64,000 nt of DNA, taken from Cylindrospermopsis curvispora GIHE-G1. GTDB lineage: Bacteria > Cyanobacteriota > Cyanobacteriia > Cyanobacteriales > Nostocaceae. Position numbers and translations under genes: made by a program. A model generated the notes under the pieces. It searched no databases. It saw only the letters and a list, made by a program, of their open reading frames with translations, and had not been told where the DNA came from. Position 1 is the stretch's first letter; every line of letters starts with the position of its first letter. Below are positions 15,385-25,103 of this stretch, in pieces. The DNA is taken from the NCBI RefSeq assembly GCF_014489415.1, contig NZ_CP060822.1:2651501-2715500 (forward strand), written 5' to 3'.

Positions 15385-16912
15385 CTTTTTGATGCTTTGA
15401 TTTCGTTGATTTCTTGGTCGAGTAGTTAATTTCTACCGGTTGGGCAACTTTTGGTTCCGGTTCTTGATTATCCCCATACACAATGCCTAATTCACCTTTT
15501 TTGCTTTTCTCCTCTGGTCTATTTCCAAAAGGGGTTTCCATACCTCTTAATCCCTTTCTTCTGATTGATGTTCCTTCTTCACTAGTATCTTCTGCTATGA
15601 CTTCATATAAAATCGCCCGTTTATTTTCTTGATTTCCTTTCCTTAGAATTCTTCCTAACCTCTGAGTATATTCCCTGATAGAACCAGTACCAGAAAGAAT
15701 AATAGCCACCCCAGCAGCAGGAACATCTACCCCCTCGTTTAAAACATGGGAAGCTACCAGGGTATTATATATTCCTTGCTTAAATTTGGTGAGAATTTCG
15801 TGTCTTTCTTTAACTGGGGTTTGATGGGTAATTGCAGGAATTAACAACTCCCGGGAAATACGATAAACCATGGTGTTATCAGCTGTAAAAATCAACACCA
15901 TTTCTGGATAGTGATCACTCAGTAGGTCAGCTAAAACTCTCATTTTCCCCTCCGTTCCCAAAGCAATCTCTTTTGCTTGTCGATGCGCTAACATAGCTCT
16001 ACGTCCGTCCTGCGATCGCCCACTGACCTGTACAAAAGTTTGCCATCCTTGTAAACTACGTAAAGAAATTCGGGAATGCTTTAAAAAATCATTGCGAGTT
16101 TGAATTAACCGATTATATTTTTCTCGTTCCGTTGGTGAAAGTTTAATCTTAATTTGGATGATTTCATGATCTGCTAGTACCTTACCTGCTAGATCCTCCA
16201 CCTGCTGACGATAAACCTCTTTTCCAATCAAAAAATCCAAATCCACATGTTTACCATCTGGACGCTCTGGTGTCGCAGAAAGTCCTAATCTATAGGGAGC
16301 GATCGCATATTCAGCAATTACCCGATTAAAATCAGTAGGTAGATGATGACATTCATCAAAAATAATTAAACCATATTTATCACCGAGACTTTCAGCGTAA
16401 ATAGCTGCACTATCATAGGTAGCGACTAAAATTGCCGTTTTGTCTCGTGAACCTCCTCCCAGCAAACCTAACTCCGCATCAGGGAAGGCTGCTTTTAAAT
16501 GCGCATACCACTGGTGCATCAAGTCTAGGGTAGGAACAACAATGAGGGTACTGCGTGGAGTTGCTTCCATAGCCATTTGGGCCAGGTAGGTTTTCCCAGC
16601 TGCTGTTGGTAGCACCACCAGACCCTGTCTACCAGCCAATTTCCAAGCCACCAGGGCCTGGGTTTGATGGGGGTAGGGAATCATCTGCACACTGGGAACC
16701 AACTCTAAGGGATAAAACTTTTTAGCCTCATCTATAAAATCAGTATCATCAGCTTCTAGAGTTTCCACTAAACAGCGGTATTTAATAGCTGGGATGCGGA
16801 ACTTTTCGATTCTGTCATCCCAGGTGGCAAAGTATATCCAGGACTTACTACGGGGAGGAGGGTGTAAAATCAATGTACCCCGGTCAAATGTTAAAATGGG
16901 GGTTGAACCCAT
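15371..16912 (-). CDS. XPB/Rad25-type SF2 DNA helicase
   Basis: ATP-dependent 3'-5' DNA helicase/translocase of 513 residues. Visible motifs: Q-like PYPHQTQAL (80-87), Walker A LPTAAGKT (101-108), DECHH (186-190; the DEAH position reads DECH), SATPERPDG (212-220), then helicase motifs VASHVLNEGVDVP and QRLGRILRKG near residues 385-440. The N-terminal 70 residues resemble the damage-recognition domain of archaeal XPB. The C-terminal tail is basic and low complexity. It lies upstream of and overlaps the Bax1-like nuclease gene, the XPB-Bax1 arrangement known from archaea and some bacteria, which suggests a nucleotide-excision-like activity independent of UvrABC. Confidence 0.9.
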   Translation of the reverse strand: MGSTPILTFDRGTLILHPPPRSKSWIYFATWDDRIEKFRIPAIKYRCLVETLEADDTDFIDEAKKFYPLELVPSVQMIPYPHQTQALVAWKLAGRQGLVVLPTAAGKTYLAQMAMEATPRSTLIVVPTLDLMHQWYAHLKAAFPDAELGLLGGGSRDKTAILVATYDSAAIYAESLGDKYGLIIFDECHHLPTDFNRVIAEYAIAPYRLGLSATPERPDGKHVDLDFLIGKEVYRQQVEDLAGKVLADHEIIQIKIKLSPTEREKYNRLIQTRNDFLKHSRISLRSLQGWQTFVQVSGRSQDGRRAMLAHRQAKEIALGTEGKMRVLADLLSDHYPEMVLIFTADNTMVYRISRELLIPAITHQTPVKERHEILTKFKQGIYNTLVASHVLNEGVDVPAAGVAIILSGTGSIREYTQRLGRILRKGNQENKRAILYEVIAEDTSEEGTSIRRKGLRGMETPFGNRPEEKSKKGELGIVYGDNQEPEPKVAQPVEINYSTKKSTKSKHQKDVTD

Positions 16913-16929
16913 CTCAATAGTTCTCCCGC

Positions 16930-17595
16930 TTAACTGACTGAGGTGGAAAAAACGCTAACTGGACAGGAGACATTAGTACCGCCTAAACCGCAATACCCAC
17001 CGGGATTCTTAGCCAAATATTGTTGATGATAATCTTCAGCATAATAGAACTCGGGTGCATCTAAAATCTCTGTGGTGATTTTGCCATATCCTGCATTTGT
17101 TAAAGCCTGTTGGTAAGCATTCATAGATGATTCTGCTAGTTGTTTTTGTTCTGGGGAATATGAATAAATTCCAGAGCGGTATTGAGTACCCACATCATTA
17201 CCTTGACGCATTCCCTGGGTGGGGTCATGACTTTCCCAAAAGACCTTTAATAATTGGGAATAGGTGATGATTTTTGGGTTGAAGACCACAAATACCACTT
17301 CATTGTGACCAGTCATTCCCGTGCACACCTCCCTATAGGTAGGATTAGGGGTATAGCCAGCAGCATACCCCACAGCAGTGCTATAGACTCCCTGTTGTTG
17401 CCAAAATTTACGTTCAGCACCCCAAAAACAACCCAGACCAAACATGGCAGTTTCCATTTCTGGAGGAAAGGGAGGTTGTAAGGGGTTATTATTGACGTAA
17501 TGGGTTGCAGGTACGGGCATTTTTTGTTGGCGACCTGGCAAAGCTTGGTCAGGTGTTGGCATTGCTACTTTTTTATTAAATCCAAATAGTCCCAT
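16930..17595 (-). CDS. msrA: Peptide methionine sulfoxide reductase MsrA
   Basis: Repairs oxidised methionine (S-sulfoxide) in proteins using thioredoxin. The 221 residues contain the catalytic [11 protein letters not shown] (around residue 55), [10 protein letters not shown] and [18 protein letters not shown], and resolving cysteines near the C-terminus ([14 protein letters not shown]). The N-terminal 45 residues are an extension common in cyanobacterial MsrA, without a clear signal peptide. It is 17 bases upstream of the XPB gene on the same strand, so oxidative-damage repair of protein and DNA may share a transcript. Confidence 0.95.
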   Translation of the reverse strand: MGLFGFNKKVAMPTPDQALPGRQQKMPVPATHYVNNNPLQPPFPPEMETAMFGLGCFWGAERKFWQQQGVYSTAVGYAAGYTPNPTYREVCTGMTGHNEVVFVVFNPKIITYSQLLKVFWESHDPTQGMRQGNDVGTQYRSGIYSYSPEQKQLAESSMNAYQQALTNAGYGKITTEILDAPEFYYAEDYHQQYLAKNPGGYCGLGGTNVSCPVSVFSTSVS

Positions 17596-17661
17596 TGTTT
17601 GACCGTCTTTTTTTTAGATTCTTATCTGCCATATTATACATTATAATTGGAGTTTTACCAA

Positions 17662-17748
17662 GTGAGTGGGTGGAATTAAATATAAGATGAACTTAGGATG
17701 GGTTGAGGAACGAAACCCATCCTACAAGTAATTGTGCTTCCCTACTTA
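17662..17748 (-). repeat. Dispersed palindromic repeat, copy 3 (short form)
   Basis: Inverted relative to copy 1. Starts GTGGGTGGAATTAAATATAAG and ends AATTGTGCTTCCCTACTTA with a single palindrome GATGGGTT-GAGGAACG-AAACCCATC in the middle. About 30 bases shorter than the full copies. It lies between msrA and the SF1 helicase-like gene. Confidence 0.85.
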
Positions 17749-17760
17749 AAATCATTTACA

Positions 17761-19956
17761 TCAAAGGCTATAAATCAAAGATAATAAAGGTCCGATTTGC
17801 TCTTGTCCATTAACCGCTAGATCGCTGTGACAGAGGTAAATTTTTTCTGAAACCCTTCCTAGTAAATCCACAATGATTCTCTCTAGTCTTTGGGTTTCAG
17901 CTATGTCTTCATCTGCTGCTGTCCATGATTTTCCTCTTCTATCTTGTAAAAATATATGGTATCCGAATAAACTGGCTGCACCACCTTTAGACCATAGTGG
18001 TGAACCTATATCCATCCAAAAGTGCCATTTATGATATCTATAACTGGCTCGGTATTGAAATACTGTAGCTAGGGTAATGGCTTTTTTGCTTTGTCCCAGG
18101 GTGCGCACCGGATAGGGATTAGCTGTAATTGTCCCTTGGCGCAATAAGCTAATGAATTCATTAATGCTGTTGGTTAGTCTCTTTTGGTCGTAGGGTGTGA
18201 GCGGATCTTCAGTTTGCTTGACTCTTTGCTCTATTTCCCAGTAGTGTTGAGCAGTTTCTAATAGTTCTCTGAGTTCTGATAGGATGCCAAATGAGGGAGT
18301 TTGGTTTTTAAAAATGAATTTCTCCATGGCTGCATATAACAGAAAAACTGGCGTGCTAGATGGGGTTTGTTGATTTTGCTGCTGCTCTATCCATGTTAAT
18401 ATCTCTCTATAAGCTGTGCTGGCTACATAACCAATTCTATCCCAACGATCAAAGACTCTAATATCCAATAGGCGCGGGTTCTCTGGATCGGGAACAAAAC
18501 AATTGTCCACTATTATTCCCGCGCGCACTGGATCAATTTTTGGATGTGAATATTCCTCTTGATTGTTTTGTTCTTTATTTTCTCTTCTCTGGCTATCACT
18601 ATAATTCCTACTCAGCACCACTAACATTTCTGCTACTTGATCTCTATTTACCAGTCTCCCTAGTCCTGGATAAACTAGAGTTAGTAATGTTAATAATCCT
18701 CTAACATTAGCGGAACTAATTAATGGTCTCTGTTCATTTAGGGAGTCTACTTCAATATGGTGCTTGGTGAAAGTTTCTATTATCTGATAACGGGCGATCG
18801 CATCCAATCCAGGGGCAAGAATGGCTATGTCTTCTGGTTGAACTCTACCTGCTGTAATTTCTCTAATTATTAGCTGGGTTGTTTGTTGTAAAAGTTCTGC
18901 ACGAGAAATTGTTTGAATACTCTCTACTGTGTCAGGTAATGTGAATATTATCATCTCTTCTCTGACTAGTTTAATCATTGGTTGAGCTAGTTCAGTTACT
19001 AAATTTCCTTCTCCATCACAGACTAAATTTTCTACTTGACAACGGCTTTCTAGTCTTTTTAAAAATTCTGGATCAGCTCCCAGTCCTAATCTGACGCACC
19101 CATAGGGGTTATAGCCAAAAGCTCCCACTGCTCCTTTGTCTAACAAAAACTCCAATAGGTAATAATATATGGCTGGATAATTATCCACATCATCAGCTAT
19201 GACTAGTTGATAACGGTTTTTTAAATGTTCTTGATACTGAATATTTTTAAATAAATACTTGTAATAAAGTTCTGTAATTAAACCATAAGTTAACAATCCT
19301 CTTTGTAAACACCACTGGCGCCAACCTACTAACAAAGATGTTAAAAGTTCGGCCTCTAAATCTAAAGTGTGAATGTCTTTTTCTAAACCTTGGTGAAAAA
19401 TCTCTCCAATATCCTCACCAGCAATACCAGCATAAGTCCCCAATTGCCATAAATCTAATATCCGTCTCACTAAACCATATTGACTAGTTCCCCCATTAGT
19501 TAGGGCGTTCAACTCGGACTTCCACAGCTTTGTAGCCAGTTCCTGCTCTGTTTCTGGACGTAATATTAAGGGAAATTGAGCTTTGATTTCCAGCATCTCT
19601 ACTATTAAGGGCCAAAATAACATCACTTCATCTTGTATAAATCCCGATGTGGTTTTTGTTTCTAGTATATATTTGCCTTTATTCAAGGTAGCAATTTTAT
19701 TACTTAAATATACGCGACCATCATGATTGGATGTTAAAACTAAAACTCGAGGTTCTCTCCATAAAGGATTTAGAGTTTGAATTCTGTTTTCGGACTGGTT
19801 GTAATTTGGATTTTTCGTATAAAATGTCCATATCTCTGGTTTGCCAATTCTTTCCACCCAATCAGAAAAATACCGAGCTAAACGAGTAGTTTTACCACTA
19901 CGACTTGCACCCACAACCCAGATAGAATCAAAAACCACTAATTTACTCCTAATCAC
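17761..19956 (-). CDS. UvrD/AddB-like SF1 helicase-family protein without nuclease motif
   Basis: 731-residue protein whose N-terminus holds a P-loop, GASRSGKTT (16-24), within a segment unusually close to the start. Further helicase-like elements: a Walker-B-like LVIADDVDNYPAIYYY, motif-III-like GAFGYNPYG, motif-IV-like EDIAILAPG, and motif-V/VI-like LATVFQYRASYRYHKWHFW. This order matches SF1A enzymes related to UvrD/RecB/AddB, but the C-terminus has no visible RecB-type nuclease (no GxxDRID or QLxxY), and catalytic arginines are uncertain. It could be a RecB/AddB-derived DNA repair factor or an inactive scaffold. Similar proteins are annotated in cyanobacteria as recombinase-like. Monocistronic; neighbours are repair genes and, divergently, pxcA. 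Confidence 0.6.
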   Translation of the reverse strand: MIRSKLVVFDSIWVVGASRSGKTTRLARYFSDWVERIGKPEIWTFYTKNPNYNQSENRIQTLNPLWREPRVLVLTSNHDGRVYLSNKIATLNKGKYILETKTTSGFIQDEVMLFWPLIVEMLEIKAQFPLILRPETEQELATKLWKSELNALTNGGTSQYGLVRRILDLWQLGTYAGIAGEDIGEIFHQGLEKDIHTLDLEAELLTSLLVGWRQWCLQRGLLTYGLITELYYKYLFKNIQYQEHLKNRYQLVIADDVDNYPAIYYYLLEFLLDKGAVGAFGYNPYGCVRLGLGADPEFLKRLESRCQVENLVCDGEGNLVTELAQPMIKLVREEMIIFTLPDTVESIQTISRAELLQQTTQLIIREITAGRVQPEDIAILAPGLDAIARYQIIETFTKHHIEVDSLNEQRPLISSANVRGLLTLLTLVYPGLGRLVNRDQVAEMLVVLSRNYSDSQRRENKEQNNQEEYSHPKIDPVRAGIIVDNCFVPDPENPRLLDIRVFDRWDRIGYVASTAYREILTWIEQQQNQQTPSSTPVFLLYAAMEKFIFKNQTPSFGILSELRELLETAQHYWEIEQRVKQTEDPLTPYDQKRLTNSINEFISLLRQGTITANPYPVRTLGQSKKAITLATVFQYRASYRYHKWHFWMDIGSPLWSKGGAASLFGYHIFLQDRRGKSWTAADEDIAETQRLERIIVDLLGRVSEKIYLCHSDLAVNGQEQIGPLLSLIYSL

Positions 19957-20036
19957 TTTACACCCCTTTCCTAATCGTCCTAGCTGATAGTAACTTATCC
20001 GAATTCCCCCGGTTTCTTAAATCTCATCAGTCACCA

Positions 20037-21347
20037 ATGAATGATTCTGTGTTTGCTCGAAAAATATACTTGTCTTTACTTTCTGCTTACCGATGGTATT
20101 TGCTAACACCAGAGCGTGCTCTAGAGGAAGCATATAAATCAGCATTAAAAATTCAGGATATTGAACGTCAACATTTTAATGGTAATAAAATTTCCAGAAA
20201 TGCTGATCTTTACAGCAGTAGTGTAATGGACTACTTTCAGTCTGATTTAAACAAACTATTGAAAAATGTGAGAATGCGCTTAACCGAGTTCAAAGCCAGT
20301 CGGTGGTTTTCCAATGAAAGTAAACAAGCAGCAGCAGATAAAGCAGGTATAGAATATTCTAGTCTCACCATAGTTTTACAAAAACTGGACTTTATAGATC
20401 AGGTGGTTAACAAGTACAAAAGTGAGCAGTTAGACACTTCTGTGATGAGTTTTGTCAACGAGTCTTCTGATGGAGTAGGGGATAAAGGTCGTAATCAAGG
20501 AGAAATGGTAGGTTCCAGTAAAAACCATGGGGAGAAACCAAAAAGAAAAGCAAACTCCACAAGCATTTTACCACGATCTATTTTCACTACCATTAGTCGT
20601 CTGCAAACAGAATTAGATCCCAATGCGGAAGTGGAAGTGGTGCGGAGCTTTCGTCAAACCCAGAAAATGACAATTATCTCCATCAGATTTATCTTGCTAT
20701 TAATTATCGTACCTTTACTCACATATCAAATATCTAAAGTATTAGTGGTGGGTCCCATAGTTGATAGTTTAAGACACGAAGAATCACAACAGATTTTCAT
20801 TAACGAAGAAATGGAAGAGGAAGCATTAACAGAATTAGAAAAGTTTGCAGAAAGGATTAAATTTGAAAGCATGATTACTAATACACCACCTTTATCATCA
20901 ACGCTATTAGAGGCTAAGATGTCCGAAAAAGCTCAGGAAATAGCCAGAGAATTTCGCCAATCTGGGTCAAATGCGATTAAGAATGTATTTTGTGATATTC
21001 TATCAGTTTTTGCGTTTATCTGTTTGCTACTGACTAGTAAATCTTCTATTTTAGTTCTAAAAGACTTTTTTGATTATGTAGTGTATGGATTAAGTGACAG
21101 TGCCAAAGCATTTATCATTATATTATTTACTGATATATTTGTCGGTTTCCACTCCCCCCATGGGTGGGAGGTGATTTTGGAAGGATTATCACATCATTGG
21201 GGTTTACCTGCAAACCGTGATTTTATTTTTCTATTTATTGCCACATTTCCAGTAATTTTAGATACAATATTCAAATATTGGATTTTCCGTTATTTGAACC
21301 GCATTTCTCCCTCTGCTGTTGCGACTTACCACAATATGAACGAGTAA
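20037..21347 (+). CDS. pxcA: Proton extrusion protein PxcA (CemA/CotA family)
   Basis: Cytoplasmic-membrane protein for light-induced proton extrusion, which supports inorganic carbon and pH balance. The 436 residues have a long soluble N-terminal half beginning with YLSLLSAYRWYLLTPERALE and FKASRWFSNESK, then hydrophobic segments at about 212-235, 322-345, 358-375 and 395-418. The C-terminal FHSPHGWEVILEGLSHHWGL and RYLNRISPSAVATYHNMNE are diagnostic for CemA/PxcA. Compared with plastid CemA it has the longer N-terminus typical of cyanobacteria. The ATG at 20037 opens divergently from the helicase-like gene, 80 bases away. Confidence 0.95.
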   Translation: MNDSVFARKIYLSLLSAYRWYLLTPERALEEAYKSALKIQDIERQHFNGNKISRNADLYSSSVMDYFQSDLNKLLKNVRMRLTEFKASRWFSNESKQAAADKAGIEYSSLTIVLQKLDFIDQVVNKYKSEQLDTSVMSFVNESSDGVGDKGRNQGEMVGSSKNHGEKPKRKANSTSILPRSIFTTISRLQTELDPNAEVEVVRSFRQTQKMTIISIRFILLLIIVPLLTYQISKVLVVGPIVDSLRHEESQQIFINEEMEEEALTELEKFAERIKFESMITNTPPLSSTLLEAKMSEKAQEIAREFRQSGSNAIKNVFCDILSVFAFICLLLTSKSSILVLKDFFDYVVYGLSDSAKAFIIILFTDIFVGFHSPHGWEVILEGLSHHWGLPANRDFIFLFIATFPVILDTIFKYWIFRYLNRISPSAVATYHNMNE

Positions 21348-21399
21348 GTTGATTATTTCTTGATTATTTTTTGTTTCCATCCCTAGACCTAACCAAATC

Positions 21400-22686
21400 A
21401 TGAGAAAAATATTTCAAACAACCGTCAGTTTACCATTCTTTTTAACGATATTTTTTTTAGAAATTCCGTCAACTAAAAATATCGATACCAACCAATATAA
21501 AGTTCCTGCTGGTTGTGAAGTCAGTAAGTGGGATTTACCCCCAGATGTCAAGGCTGAAAATAGCAGCAAGCTACCAACACTCGTAAAAAGATTTGCCATT
21601 GGTTGTTGTGAAAATGATCCCTCTTGTTTGGATGAAAGAATCTTTGGTGGTACGGGGGAAGAAGTAGCTGATAGAGAACAGCTTTTAAAAGCTACAGATG
21701 AAAGCTTAAAATTTTTAAAAACCCGTCGAGCAGCGATCGCCTATCAAAAACATAAGAACCTGGGGATTACTAGATACAGAGTCTATCATAGCTTGAAAAG
21801 ATTTAGGGAATTATTATTATCCACCAATTCTGCTCAGGAATTACACCAAGCCATTGCCAAAGAGTTCATTTACTATCAATCAACTGGTAGAGATAATCAA
21901 GGCACAGTTTTGTTCACCGCTTATTATGAACCATTATATGTGGCGAGTCGCAAACCTACAGCAGAATTTAAATATCCCGTTTATAGATTGCCACCTGATT
22001 TAGCATCATGGTCTAAACCTCACCCCACCCGACTAGAATTAGAAGGTGCAGATGGGTTACAAGGTTCCCGGGGCAAATTAAAGGGATTAGAATTATTTTG
22101 GTTAAGAGATAGATTTGAACCTTATATTATTCAAATTCAAGGTTCTGCTCGGTTAAAATTAACAGATGGCACAGAAACAAGTATAGGTTATGCAGGGAAT
22201 ACAGCCCATAATTATAAAAGCCTAGGTCGTACATTAATAGAAGCAGGAAAGCTACCCGAAAAGGGTGTAACCATGCCGAAAATTTTTGAGTATTTTCAAA
22301 AATATCCGCAAGATTTAAACATTTACCTCCCCAAAAATAATAGCTTTGTTTTCTTTCAAGAAACACACGGGGAACCTGCTTATGGTTATGTGGGTGTACC
22401 TTTAACTCCAGAACGTTCCATAGCTACGGATAAATCCTTAATGCCTCCGGGTGCTTTAGCATTAATTCGTGCGCCTTTTCCCTTTATAAAAAATGGCAAA
22501 CTGGAAAATCGCATTGTTAGTCGGTTTGTCCTAGACCAGGATACAGGTGGCGCGATTAAAGGACCGGGTAGGGTAGATTACTATTTGGGCACTGGTGATA
22601 TTGCGGGAAGTCGTGCAGGTGTAACAGTTAGTGATGGACAGTTATTTTATCTGTTGCTCAAATCTCCAGCACCGGTAAAACCCTAA
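21400..22686 (+). CDS. mltA: Membrane-bound lytic murein transglycosylase A (MltA)
   Basis: Peptidoglycan-cleaving enzyme (GH102) that forms 1,6-anhydro muropeptides in the periplasm. The 428 residues start with a signal peptide (hydrophobic 9-21). The MltA barrel (FTAYYEPLYVASRKP, SARLKLTDG, GYAGNTAHNYKSLGR) is followed by the 3D domain: PPGALALIRAP, VLDQDTGGAIKGPGRVDYYLG with the Asp-Asp pair of the active site, ending in GSRAGVTVSDGQLFYL. No lipobox cysteine at the signal cleavage site is obvious, unlike E. coli MltA. It lies 52 bases after pxcA, same strand, and converges on the molybdate transporter gene. Confidence 0.93.
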   Translation: MRKIFQTTVSLPFFLTIFFLEIPSTKNIDTNQYKVPAGCEVSKWDLPPDVKAENSSKLPTLVKRFAIGCCENDPSCLDERIFGGTGEEVADREQLLKATDESLKFLKTRRAAIAYQKHKNLGITRYRVYHSLKRFRELLLSTNSAQELHQAIAKEFIYYQSTGRDNQGTVLFTAYYEPLYVASRKPTAEFKYPVYRLPPDLASWSKPHPTRLELEGADGLQGSRGKLKGLELFWLRDRFEPYIIQIQGSARLKLTDGTETSIGYAGNTAHNYKSLGRTLIEAGKLPEKGVTMPKIFEYFQKYPQDLNIYLPKNNSFVFFQETHGEPAYGYVGVPLTPERSIATDKSLMPPGALALIRAPFPFIKNGKLENRIVSRFVLDQDTGGAIKGPGRVDYYLGTGDIAGSRAGVTVSDGQLFYLLLKSPAPVKP

Positions 22687-24588
22687 CTACTGCATTAACA
22701 TTAGTCTGTTAGGACCTAAATATATATACCAAGGGAAATCTTGGTCTTTTATTGTCACCCATTTTTCTTTATAAACTTCCGCTTGTAGGTGATAGTCATG
22801 GATATTTTTTCCTGGTGAATATAACTTTAAAAATAAAGTTACTCGGTGGGGGGTTTCACTACTTCTCACCAACCAACAGGGAAAGATATTTTTGCTGGGG
22901 AGATCTTTTCCTAGAAGGTTGTTTTTAAAAACTATTTGATGGGCCCGAATGCCAACATGAGATGGAACATCAGATAGTTGATTGGCACGAAACTCCTCAA
23001 CTTCCAAAACACAACCCCAATCTACTGCTTCCACAGTTTGAGAACTAGTAATAATAGCACGAGAGAAATTTTTACAACCGGTAATTTTAGCAACATTAAT
23101 AGTTGTTGGGTGTTGAAAAATCTCAGATTTAGACCCATATTGTGCTATTTTGCCTCCTTCCAAGACTAATAAATTAGGACAAATCCGATAAGCTTCTTCC
23201 ATATTGTGGGTGACAAATAAAGTCACACCAGCATAATCAGCTAAAGTCTCTGTCATTTGTTGCTCTAAATGACTGCGTAAATAGGTATCAAGAGCGGAAA
23301 ATGGCTCATCTAACAGTAGTGCTTCTGGACGACTGGCCAAAGCTCTAGCTAGAGCTACCCTTTGTTGTTGTCCTCCAGAAAGTTGGTGGGGATAGCGATT
23401 ACCTAAACTCCATAACTGCATATCCCCTAATTGTTTCTCTACCTGTAATTTAACCTGATGGGAGGATAATCCTGTAGGTAAACCAAAAGCGATATTTTGA
23501 GCCACATTCAAATGGGGAAACAGGGCATAATTCTGAAATAAAAACCCAATTTTTCGGTCACGACTAGGAAGATTAATACCTTGCTCTGAATCAAATAAAA
23601 CTCTACCATTAAGGACAATTTTTCCCTGAGAGGGTGTTTCAATTCCTGCTAGACAACGCAAAATCATACTTTTCCCTGCACCAGAACCACCTAATAAACC
23701 TAAAGGTTGATTATGGGTGGCAAAATTCACCCGTAAATGAAAAGTGGGCAATTTTTTCTCAATATCTATCAATAATTGGGCAACACTCAAATTATGAACT
23801 GGAGCAAAAGAAGTATTTTGTAATCCCCATAATTCTGAAGATTCTGTAACTTCCGCATCTTTAGATTTTTGAAAACCCTGGTCAAGAAAATTCTCACCAC
23901 TAACCTGGGAAGTAATCTGAGAATTGACAAAATGTTTCCTTTCTTGCCAAAAATTAGTCAGCATTATCCCTGACAAAGAAATTGACAAAATAAATACAGC
24001 CCAAAACCAAGCTTCTTGTGTATCTCCAGCTTCCACAGCAAAATAGATTGCCATTGGTATATTCTGGGTTTGTCCAGGAATATTACCAGCTATCATTAAA
24101 GTAGCACCAAATTCCCCCAAAGCACGAGCAAAAGCTAATGTTGCACCGGCCAAAATTCCAGGAAAAGCCAAAGGTAAACTAACTCGCCAAAATATCTTCC
24201 ACTCCCCAGCACCTAGGGTTCTTGCTACTCGCAATAAATTAGCATCAATTTGATTAAAAGCACCTAAAGCAGTTCTATACATTAAGGGGAACGAAACCAC
24301 TGTTGCAGCTATAGCAGCACCATACCAGGTAAAAACAACTGTGATGTTAAAAGACTGTAGTAGTCTACCACCAAAACCATGTTTACCAAAAAATAGTAAC
24401 AACAAAAAACCCACAACTGTGGGTGGTAGAATTAGGGGAGAAATCAATATTCCCTCAATCAGAGATTTTCCCTTACCTTGATATCCTAACATCCAGTAAG
24501 CAGCAGCAATACCTAAAAAAAAGGTAATGAGGGTTGCTAAACCGGAGGTTCTTAGAGATATCCAAAGGGGTGATAAGTCCTGTGGCAT
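22687..24588 (-). CDS. modBC: Fused molybdate ABC transporter permease-ATPase (ModBC)
   Basis: Single polypeptide combining the molybdate permease ModB (residues about 1-220: five or six membrane helices and the EAA loop ARTLGAGEWKIFWRVSLPLA, then FARALGEFGATLMIAG) and the ATPase ModC (from about 265: Walker A GGSGAGKS, signature [16 protein letters not shown], Walker B ALLLDEPFSALD, ITHNMEEA-like TLFVTHNMEEA). A C-terminal TOBE-like domain follows. Length 633 residues from ATG 24588; a TTG nine codons earlier is less likely. Such ModBC fusions are known in cyanobacteria. No modA binding-protein gene is adjacent, so it must be elsewhere. Molybdenum is needed for nitrate reductase, nitrogenase and the molybdoenzyme at 27.7 kb. 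Confidence 0.92.
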   Translation of the reverse strand: MPQDLSPLWISLRTSGLATLITFFLGIAAAYWMLGYQGKGKSLIEGILISPLILPPTVVGFLLLLFFGKHGFGGRLLQSFNITVVFTWYGAAIAATVVSFPLMYRTALGAFNQIDANLLRVARTLGAGEWKIFWRVSLPLAFPGILAGATLAFARALGEFGATLMIAGNIPGQTQNIPMAIYFAVEAGDTQEAWFWAVFILSISLSGIMLTNFWQERKHFVNSQITSQVSGENFLDQGFQKSKDAEVTESSELWGLQNTSFAPVHNLSVAQLLIDIEKKLPTFHLRVNFATHNQPLGLLGGSGAGKSMILRCLAGIETPSQGKIVLNGRVLFDSEQGINLPSRDRKIGFLFQNYALFPHLNVAQNIAFGLPTGLSSHQVKLQVEKQLGDMQLWSLGNRYPHQLSGGQQQRVALARALASRPEALLLDEPFSALDTYLRSHLEQQMTETLADYAGVTLFVTHNMEEAYRICPNLLVLEGGKIAQYGSKSEIFQHPTTINVAKITGCKNFSRAIITSSQTVEAVDWGCVLEVEEFRANQLSDVPSHVGIRAHQIVFKNNLLGKDLPSKNIFPCWLVRSSETPHRVTLFLKLYSPGKNIHDYHLQAEVYKEKWVTIKDQDFPWYIYLGPNRLMLMQ

Positions 24589-24716
24589 AATTTTAACTTG
24601 TATTAATTCCCACAATGGCTACCAAAATTACTCAAAATAGCACCATGAGGAAATGCTAAGCATATTTTTAATATACTCCCCATGGTAAAGATGTGGCTAT
24701 TTTTAGTATGGTTAAA

Positions 24717-24974
24717 TTATTTCTGTATACTTGACTCCACTAAATCACGACTAAACTCCTCTGCTCTAGCACTGGGAACCAAGGTCCAACCCGCTTTCAA
24801 TAGTTTCTGATAGGTTGCCCACCCCTTAGACCCACCAGGTATGGGATAATCAGGAACGGAAAATTGCGGAAAAGCTGTATAAGGTCGCCATGGTTGACCT
24901 GCAGCAATTTGCAGGTGTAAGATTTTCTCCCCATCACCGCTAAATTTAGATAACCAACACATTTGTCGAATCAT
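24717..24974 (-). CDS. Small conserved hypothetical protein
   Basis: 85-residue soluble protein with no recognised domain: MIRQMCWLSKFSGDGEKILH, then WRPYTAFPQFSVPDYP and GWATYQKLLKAGWTLV. No signal peptide or membrane helix. The ATG at 24974 is preferred because AAGGAG lies 6 bases before it; the alternative TTG two codons earlier has no better site. It resembles short proteins often seen in cyanobacterial genomes. It sits 128 bases before modBC on the same strand; a link to molybdate uptake is only positional. Confidence 0.65.
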   Translation of the reverse strand: MIRQMCWLSKFSGDGEKILHLQIAAGQPWRPYTAFPQFSVPDYPIPGGSKGWATYQKLLKAGWTLVPSARAEEFSRDLVESSIQK

Positions 24975-25068
24975 CGCCAACTCCTTGGAATATTATACAC
25001 AGTCGTGTGAGGGCAAAAATATAGATTTCAAGGAAAATTGTGGAAAAACATCAGCTCCTATTTAAAAT

Positions 25069-25097
25069 TTGACCTAAAATTTGGGGTTTTCTAAGAT
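25069..25097 (+). promoter_or_regulatory. Sigma-70-type promoter for small RNA candidate
   Basis: TTGACC (25069-25074, 5 of 6 to TTGACA) and TAAGAT (25092-25097, 4 of 6 to TATAAT) are separated by exactly 17 bases. Transcription would begin near 25104, just ahead of the structured segment ending in a terminator at 25209. Confidence 0.5.
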
Positions 25098-25103
25098 GTC
25101 TCG

